Shown here piece after piece: positions 58,798 to 64,000 of a stretch of DNA of 64,000 bases. Positions within the stretch are counted from its first letter, which is position 1, and each line of letters opens with the position of its first letter. Below the pieces are notes generated by a model, which was not told the origin of the DNA, did no database searches, and saw only the letters and a program-made list of their open reading frames with translations. The stretch is from Vibrio sp. Isolate34 (lineage in GTDB: Bacteria; Pseudomonadota; Gammaproteobacteria; Enterobacterales; Vibrionaceae): the NCBI RefSeq assembly GCF_022397915.1, contig NZ_JAKEUO010000010.1, positions 1-64,000 on the forward strand, given 5' to 3'. A program made the position numbers and the translations under genes.

Positions 58798-59065
58798 GAA
58801 TTTCCCTTCCTTTATTCATTATTAACCCTGAAACAAGTGTAGTTGTTTCTGGAGTTTCCTATTTGGAAACGGCACCTTTTTCAATCCATGTGATGAAAAA
58901 GTGGCTGAATAATATCAAAAATTGGCAGAAAATTACTCGAATGTTAAAAGATATAGCTAAAAAATCTAACAAATGATGCGTAGATCTCGTGTTTAATTTG
59001 CTACTGAGTTTTTTAAATCAATGGCTTAGTGTTATTCGGAGGCAGGGGAGGTAGATATTCTAGGA

Positions 59066-59081
59066 TGTGATTTGGATCACG
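59066..59081 (-). promoter_or_regulatory. CRP-like site upstream of the TRAP-TAXI genes
   Basis: TGTGATTTGGATCACG matches TGTGA-N6-TCACA at nine of ten key positions. It lies in the 342-base gap between argR and the binding-protein gene, which has no other feature I can name. Catabolite control of a carboxylate uptake system would be sensible, but is inferred. Confidence 0.65.
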
Positions 59082-59139
59082 AAGCAAATAGATGTTCGTG
59101 ATCCATTAATAAGGCTGATCGTTATGAAACAGCGATCAA

Positions 59140-59610
59140 TTATCCTGCGTATTCAAACAGTTCGCACACTGAATCAAACAGTTGCTTAGTGGTAACTGAT
59201 AACGTTGGAGTAATGAAGATAGTGTCATCACCTGCGACTACGCCCAGTATGCCTTCCGACTTACCTAGTGAGTCTAACAAACGAGCGATTAGTTGAGCAG
59301 CACCAGGACCTGTGTGTATCACCACCAATGCATTGTTGTGGTCAATATCTAAGACTAATTCTCTTAGCGAGCTAGAAACGGTTGGGACACCTAGTTCAGC
59401 AGGAAGACAGTAAACCATCTCCATTTTCGCGTTACGAGTTCGAACAGCACCAAACTTGGTTAACATACGCGAGACTTTAGATTGGTTGATGCTTTCAAAA
59501 CCTTCGTGTTTTAGGGCATCTACAATTTCGCCTTGTGAGCCAAAACGTTCTTCTTTTAGTAAGGCTTTAAATGCACGAACTAAGTTGTCTTGCTTTTCTG
59601 TATTGCGCAT
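59140..59610 (-). CDS. argR: Arginine repressor
   Basis: Hexameric repressor of arginine biosynthesis genes, active with bound L-arginine. Winged-helix DNA-binding domain 1-75 ([35 protein letters not shown]) and C-terminal oligomerisation/arginine domain with [15 protein letters not shown] and [14 protein letters not shown], the Asp pair contacting arginine. Length 156 is exact for the family. It is divergent from mdh, as in E. coli. A weak ARG-box-like sequence lies upstream (59651-59664). Confidence 0.97.
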   Translation of the reverse strand: MRNTEKQDNLVRAFKALLKEERFGSQGEIVDALKHEGFESINQSKVSRMLTKFGAVRTRNAKMEMVYCLPAELGVPTVSSSLRELVLDIDHNNALVVIHTGPGAAQLIARLLDSLGKSEGILGVVAGDDTIFITPTLSVTTKQLFDSVCELFEYAG

Positions 59611-59650
59611 ATGTCATTCTTATTCATTAACAAAGATGTTTGCATATTCT

Positions 59651-59664
59651 CGCATACATATTCA
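59651..59664 (-). promoter_or_regulatory. Possible ARG box upstream of argR
   Basis: CGCATACATATTCA has a full right half-site (ATTCA) and three of five bases of the left half against the palindromic consensus TGAAT-N4-ATTCA. It is 41 bases from the argR start. The match is only fair, and no second box at the usual spacing was found. Confidence 0.35.
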
Positions 59665-59838
59665 ATTTTAGCCAAAACATCCCTGTAATTTGTTAGTCAT
59701 ATCACTGTAAATATTTAATAGAATAATGTGTTATTTGCGACGACTTATTTTGTTATTTCAGTCGATTATCGCCATAATGCGAACTTGCTGTGTAGCACGG
59801 TTTTATTGACTTGCGCGAAGTCGCAAAGCTAGCGTTAA

Positions 59839-59852
59839 TTGATTGTAATCAC
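59839..59852 (+). promoter_or_regulatory. FNR-like site upstream of mdh
   Basis: TTGATTGTAATCAC matches TTGAT-N4-ATCAA at nine of ten positions. It overlaps a larger palindrome TAATCAC-TTT-GTGATTA (59846-59862). Both are about 100-120 bases before the mdh start. Oxygen-dependent control of mdh is known in enterics (mainly ArcA); here it is inferred. Confidence 0.5.
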
Positions 59853-59961
59853 TTTGTGATTAATATAGTTTTTTAGCGATAATTTAGTTTTTTAACTTAG
59901 ATTTAGCTCAAGAATTACCCTACAAAGAATTTATAAGAGAAAGCTCTCAAGGAGAATAACA

Positions 59962-60897
59962 ATGAAAGTAGCTGTTATTGGTGCCGCTGGTGGCATCGGT
60001 CAAGCCCTAGCCCTACTACTTAAGAACCGCCTGCCTGCTGGTTCAGATCTTGCACTTTACGACATTGCACCGGTAACTCCGGGTGTCGCTGCCGATCTTA
60101 GCCATATCCCAACGCCTGTTTCGATCAAAGGTTACGCGGGTGAAGATCCAACTCCAGCACTAGAAGGTGCGGATGTTGTGCTTATTTCTGCAGGTGTTGC
60201 TCGTAAGCCTGGTATGGATCGTGCGGATCTTTTCAATGTGAACGCTGGCATTGTTAAGTCTCTTGCAGAGAAAATCGCAGTTACTTGTCCTACTGCTTGT
60301 GTTGGTATCATCACTAACCCAGTAAACACAACAGTGCCAATCGCTGCTGAAGTACTTAAGAAAGCAGGCGTTTACGACAAGCGTCGTCTATTCGGTATTA
60401 CGACTCTTGATGTAATTCGTTCAGAAACGTTTGTCGCTGAGCTGAAAGATAAAGATCCAGGCGACATCCGTGTTCCTGTAATCGGTGGTCACTCAGGTGT
60501 AACTATCCTTCCTCTACTTTCTCAAGTTGAAGGCGTAGAGTTCACTGACGAAGAAATCGCAGCACTAACGACTCGTATCCAAAACGCGGGTACTGAAGTA
60601 GTAGAAGCTAAAGCTGGCGGCGGCAGTGCGACACTGTCTATGGGTCAAGCGGCTTGTCGTTTCGGTCTTGCACTAGTGAAAGCTCTTCAAGGCGAAGAGA
60701 ACGTGATTGAGTGTGCATACGTTGAAGGCGAAGGCGAGCACGCACCATTCTTCGCTCAACCAGTTAAGCTAGGTAAAGAGGGCGCAGAAGCGATTCTTAG
60801 CTACGGCGAACTGAGCGACTTCGAACGTAACGCTCTAGACAGCATGCTAGAAACGCTAAATGGTGATATCGAGATTGGTGTTGAATTCGCTAAATAA
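59962..60897 (+). CDS. mdh: Malate dehydrogenase
   Basis: NAD-dependent oxidation of malate to oxaloacetate in the citric acid cycle. The dinucleotide fold starts [21 protein letters not shown]. Substrate arginines are in [14 protein letters not shown], and the catalytic His is in [16 protein letters not shown]. At 311 residues it is of the gamma-proteobacterial dimer type. Start ATG behind AAGGAG. A terminator follows. Confidence 0.98.
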   Translation: MKVAVIGAAGGIGQALALLLKNRLPAGSDLALYDIAPVTPGVAADLSHIPTPVSIKGYAGEDPTPALEGADVVLISAGVARKPGMDRADLFNVNAGIVKSLAEKIAVTCPTACVGIITNPVNTTVPIAAEVLKKAGVYDKRRLFGITTLDVIRSETFVAELKDKDPGDIRVPVIGGHSGVTILPLLSQVEGVEFTDEEIAALTTRIQNAGTEVVEAKAGGGSATLSMGQAACRFGLALVKALQGEENVIECAYVEGEGEHAPFFAQPVKLGKEGAEAILSYGELSDFERNALDSMLETLNGDIEIGVEFAK

Positions 60898-60936
60898 GCG
60901 ATACAGCATTTAACTCAGGTTAAAATTGCTAATAAG

Positions 60937-60962
60937 AGCCGGTCATTATGATCGGCTTTTTT
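60937..60962 (+). terminator. Terminator after mdh
   Basis: Stem AGCCGGTCA / TGATCGGCT (one G-U pair) with loop TTA, then TTTTT. Confidence 0.9.
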
Positions 60963-61022
60963 GATCCTTGGATTTGCCTCATTCGTAAATAGTGTTTTAT
61001 AGATTCGAGTGGAGCAGCAATT

Positions 61023-61217
61023 ATGAGCCGTATTCAGAAAGGAATGAACGTCCATTTCCATTTAGGTCGATTAGGAAAGATCCTCGTTATCGATGAACAA
61101 GAGCAATTTGCGCTGGTTGAGTCATACAACAGCCACGAGCAGTATGCAGTGCCGCTGGAAGAGATAGAAGAAGTCGAAGCTCAACTTCCGTTGTCGTTAG
61201 AGTCGAGCCGTTACTGA
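61023..61217 (+). CDS. Small conserved-looking protein of unknown function
   Basis: A 64-residue soluble protein, start ATG with GGAG nine bases upstream. The sequence (MSRIQKGMNVHFHLGRLGKI then LVESYNSHEQYAVPLEEIEEVE) suggests a small beta-rich fold ending in an acidic segment. I do not recognise a family. No signal peptide, membrane segment or Cys. It has its own terminator and codon use like its neighbours, so it is probably a real gene. No function is proposed. Confidence 0.8.
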   Translation: MSRIQKGMNVHFHLGRLGKILVIDEQEQFALVESYNSHEQYAVPLEEIEEVEAQLPLSLESSRY

Positions 61218-61248
61218 AAGTCGATTTGGAAAGATTTTCGTGAGGATC

Positions 61249-61275
61249 AAAAAAGAGCCTTCACGGCTCTTTTTT
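61249..61275. terminator. Bidirectional terminator
   Basis: Perfect 11-bp stem AAAAAAGAGCC / GGCTCTTTTTT with loop TTCAC between the small gene and the converging ispB. Confidence 0.95.
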
Positions 61276-61318
61276 ATTATCTATGTAATGTTGTCTATCT
61301 AGAAGACGGTCTACAAAG

Positions 61319-62290
61319 TTACTTGCTGCGTTTAACAGCCAAGTGCGCAAGTGTGGTCAGTGCTTGCTTATATTCAGAGTCAGGCAGTACAGAAAGCTCA
61401 GCAATCGCCTTGTCGGCTTCTTCATAGGCCTTATTAGTCGTGTACTCTAATGAGCCTGTCTCTTTCATTACAGACATAATGTCGTCGAGACGCTCCATTC
61501 CGTTGGCTTGTTTAATCGCTTCACGAATCATGCTTGCCTGTTCAGCAGAACCATTGTGCATTGCATATAGTAAAGGCAGCGTTGGTTTGCCTTCAGCAAG
61601 ATCATCACCAACGTTCTTACCCATCTCTTTACCATCAGCAGTGTAGTCCATCACATCGTCAATCAGTTGGAATGCGGTGCCTAGGTACTTACCGTAGTTC
61701 TGCATAGCCGTTTCGATTTCAGGTGACGACTCAGTAAGAATCGCGCCAATTTGGGTCGCAGCTTCAAACAAGCGAGCAGTCTTAGAGTAGATCACCTGCA
61801 TGTAGCTTTCTTCTGTGGTGTCTGGGTTATTGCAGTTCATTAATTGTTGAACTTCACCCTCGGCAATCACGTTTACCGCCTCACTCATTAACTCAAGGAT
61901 CTTTAAAGATCCTAGCGTTGTCATCATTTGGAACGAGCGAGTATAAATAAAGTCACCCACCAAAACGCTAGCAGCATTACCAAAGGCTGCGTTGGCTGTC
62001 GCTTTACCGCGTCTCATGTCCGATTCGTCGACGACATCATCATGAAGTAGGGTTGCTGTGTGAATAAACTCGATAAAGGCTGCAGAGGTGATATGAGCTT
62101 CACCTTGGTAACCAAGAGCGCGAGCAGATAAAAGAGCAAGCAAAGGGCGTAGGCGTTTACCACCGCCGCTAACGATATAAAAACCAAGCTGGTTGATTAA
62201 ACTTACGTCAGAATTAAGTTGGGCTTGAATTGTTTCATTCACTTTTGCCATATCATTGGCAGTAAGCGTTTGGATAGCTTTAAAATCCAT
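61319..62290 (-). CDS. ispB: Octaprenyl diphosphate synthase
   Basis: Chain-elongating prenyltransferase that makes the ubiquinone/menaquinone side chain. The two Asp-rich motifs are LLHDDVVDESDMRRG (near 84) and LIDDVMDYTADG (near 212). A GGGKRLRPLL segment lies near the N-terminus. Length 323 is usual. It is divergent from rplU-rpmA, the standard gamma-proteobacterial arrangement. Confidence 0.97.
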   Translation of the reverse strand: MDFKAIQTLTANDMAKVNETIQAQLNSDVSLINQLGFYIVSGGGKRLRPLLALLSARALGYQGEAHITSAAFIEFIHTATLLHDDVVDESDMRRGKATANAAFGNAASVLVGDFIYTRSFQMMTTLGSLKILELMSEAVNVIAEGEVQQLMNCNNPDTTEESYMQVIYSKTARLFEAATQIGAILTESSPEIETAMQNYGKYLGTAFQLIDDVMDYTADGKEMGKNVGDDLAEGKPTLPLLYAMHNGSAEQASMIREAIKQANGMERLDDIMSVMKETGSLEYTTNKAYEEADKAIAELSVLPDSEYKQALTTLAHLAVKRSK

Positions 62291-62408
62291 TGTTCATCCG
62301 GCTGAAGTTAGACCCTGTAAGGCTTATACGTTGTATTTAATTGTTGAATAATACACTAAAAAACGTTGATTAATACATCGCTAAAGGGCATGATTGCCGC
62401 ACTTTTCT

Positions 62409-62436
62409 TTGGCGAACAGGTTTTCGCCAATTTTTT
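62409..62436 (+). terminator. Terminator-like hairpin upstream of the rplU promoter
   Basis: Stem TTGGCGAA / TTCGCCAA with loop CAGGTT, followed by six T on the + strand. No + strand gene lies before it; ispB is divergent. It could end an unannotated transcript or insulate rplU. Confidence 0.6.
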
Positions 62437-62447
62437 AAAAATATGGC

Positions 62448-62476
62448 TTGTCATAGCGCCATGATTCCCGTAGAAT
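62448..62476 (+). promoter_or_regulatory. rplU-rpmA promoter
   Basis: TTGTCA (62448-62453), a 17-base spacer and TAGAAT (62471-62476). The bases after the -10 are GC-rich (CTGCGCCC), the discriminator type that makes ribosomal promoters respond to ppGpp. A leader of about 75 bases precedes rplU. Confidence 0.75.
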
Positions 62477-62558
62477 CTGCGCCCTATTGATTAGTTTAGC
62501 GCACACCCGAGTTGTACAAATAACAACCATAGGCTGTGCGGAAAAAGCGGAGTAAAAT

Positions 62559-62870
62559 ATGTACGCTGTTTTCCAATCTGGTGGCAAACAACACCGAGTA
62601 AGCGAAGGTCAAACACTTCGTTTAGAGAAATTAGACGTTGAAACTGGTGCAACTGTTGAATTTGATAAAGTTCTTCTTGTTGCTAACGGCGAAGAAATCG
62701 CTGTTGGTGCACCTCTTGTTGAAGGTGGCAAGGTTACTGCAGAAGTAGTACAACACGGTCGTGGCGATAAAGTAAAAATCGTTAAGTTCCGTCGTCGTAA
62801 GCACTCGCGTAAGCAAGCTGGTCACCGTCAGTGGTTCACTGAAGTGAAAATCACTGGCATTAACGCTTAA
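62559..62870 (+). CDS. rplU: 50S ribosomal protein L21
   Basis: 103 residues beginning [25 protein letters not shown], the L21 signature, and ending in a basic segment that binds 23S rRNA ([23 protein letters not shown]). Start ATG behind GGAG. It is co-transcribed with rpmA, 19 bases on. Confidence 0.99.
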   Translation: MYAVFQSGGKQHRVSEGQTLRLEKLDVETGATVEFDKVLLVANGEEIAVGAPLVEGGKVTAEVVQHGRGDKVKIVKFRRRKHSRKQAGHRQWFTEVKITGINA

Positions 62871-62889
62871 GTATTAGGAGAGTTTAACA

Positions 62890-63147
62890 ATGGCACATAA
62901 AAAAGCTGGCGGTTCTACTAATAACGGCCGCGATTCAGAAAGCAAACGTCTTGGTGTTAAGCGTTTTGGTGGTGAATCTGTTCTTGCAGGTAACATCATC
63001 GTTCGTCAACGTGGTACTAAGTTCCACGCTGGCACAAACGTTGGCATCGGTAAAGACCACACTCTTTTCGCTCTTACTGAAGGTAAAGTGAAATTTGCTG
63101 TTAAAGGTCCTAAAAACCGTAAGTTTGTAAGCATCGAAGCTGAGTAA
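62890..63147 (+). CDS. rpmA: 50S ribosomal protein L27
   Basis: 85 residues beginning [28 protein letters not shown]; the N-terminal arm reaches the peptidyl transferase centre. No cleavable extension of the Firmicutes type. A strong terminator follows, so obg is likely expressed mainly from its own promoter. Confidence 0.99.
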   Translation: MAHKKAGGSTNNGRDSESKRLGVKRFGGESVLAGNIIVRQRGTKFHAGTNVGIGKDHTLFALTEGKVKFAVKGPKNRKFVSIEAE

Positions 63148-63197
63148 TTTAATCTTTAACTAGATTATTTTAATAGCTTTCAAGCTGAATTCAAAAG

Positions 63198-63222
63198 CCC
63201 TGCCGATTCGGCAGGGTTTTTT
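63198..63222 (+). terminator. Terminator after rpmA
   Basis: Stem CCCTGCC / GGCAGGG, extendable by GA/TC, followed by TTTTTT. The gap to obg (267 bases) also has an inverted repeat TAGATC-N10-GATCTA (63322-63343) of unknown meaning. Confidence 0.93.
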
Positions 63223-63410
63223 ATTTATAGCGAGAATAAAAAAGCAGACGCTCTTGTCTTAGCTTTAATAAGCTTAAAGCAAAGAACCTCTCCTTCTTTG
63301 TTCCTTGGTTGCAGGTCGGCCTAGATCTTAGGTGATCGATCTAAACACGGATCTGCTAGAATTTATATCACTCCATGATGAGTGGTAACGCAACGTAAGT
63401 GCGGAGTTAA

Positions 63411-64000
<590 letters not shown>

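Noticed and set aside
59610..59640. Second ARG box near the argR start
   Set aside because: Best core matches are five to seven of ten and do not have the usual spacing to the other candidate.

Overview
The window is a stretch of a Vibrio chromosome (large chromosome, Vibrionaceae). The evidence is the content and order metH - lysC - class V aminotransferase - pglL-like gene - uvrA - galU - qstR - ssb - csrD/mshH - mshIJKLMNEGFBACDOPQ - mreBCD - maf - rng - yhdP - nitrilase - tldD, and later argR/mdh - ispB/rplU-rpmA-obg. From memory of V. cholerae, this resembles its VC0390-VC0437 region. Base composition (mid-40s GC by eye) and codon use are even, apart from a module inside mshQ. No CRISPR array, prophage, rRNA or tRNA gene was recognised. 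The only mobile DNA is a cut-off IS630-type transposase start at the left edge.

Layout. 1-1750: IS fragment and a CPA1 Na+/H+ antiporter. 1775-8604: amino-acid metabolism, with metH behind two tandem MetJ boxes, lysC behind a complete lysine riboswitch with promoter and terminator, and a glyoxylate-type aminotransferase. 8709-15227 (all leftward): a PglL-type O-oligosaccharyltransferase, uvrA with a LexA box, galU, and the LuxR-type competence regulator qstR. 15506-16063: ssb. 16225-35188: the MSHA type IV pilus locus, led by csrD/mshH, then assembly genes mshI-F and pilin genes mshB-Q. 35339-46218: shape and envelope cluster mreBCD-maf-rng-yhdP-nitrilase-tldD. 46327-54371: PIN-PhoH protein, RapA, an Nramp-related transporter with altered metal-site motifs, RluA, and a D-2-hydroxyacid dehydrogenase. 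54449-58797 (leftward): universal stress protein and a TRAP-TAXI uptake system. 59140-64000: argR/mdh, a small unknown protein, ispB/rplU-rpmA and the start of obg.

How the genes work together. MshL, MshM, MshI, MshJ, MshK, MshN, MshE, MshG and MshF form the envelope machine. MshE carries the N-terminal c-di-GMP-binding repeats. MshA is the major pilin, MshB/C/D/O/P are minor pilins, and MshQ is a large secreted protein likely to be a tip component. A terminator directly after mshA should lower expression of the minor pilins relative to the major one. The nearby PglL-type enzyme could glycosylate a pilin, but that is inference.

Most of the window is conserved core genome, and I do not see a clearly undescribed system. 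The items most worth a second look are the compositionally distinct module in mshQ, the Nramp-like transporter lacking the DPGN/MPH metal motifs, a 21-codon internal repeat at the active-site motif of Maf, a hairpin between the TRAP-TAXI binding protein and its permease, and several well-formed regulatory sites (met boxes, LexA box, lysine riboswitch, CRP-like and FNR-like sites).
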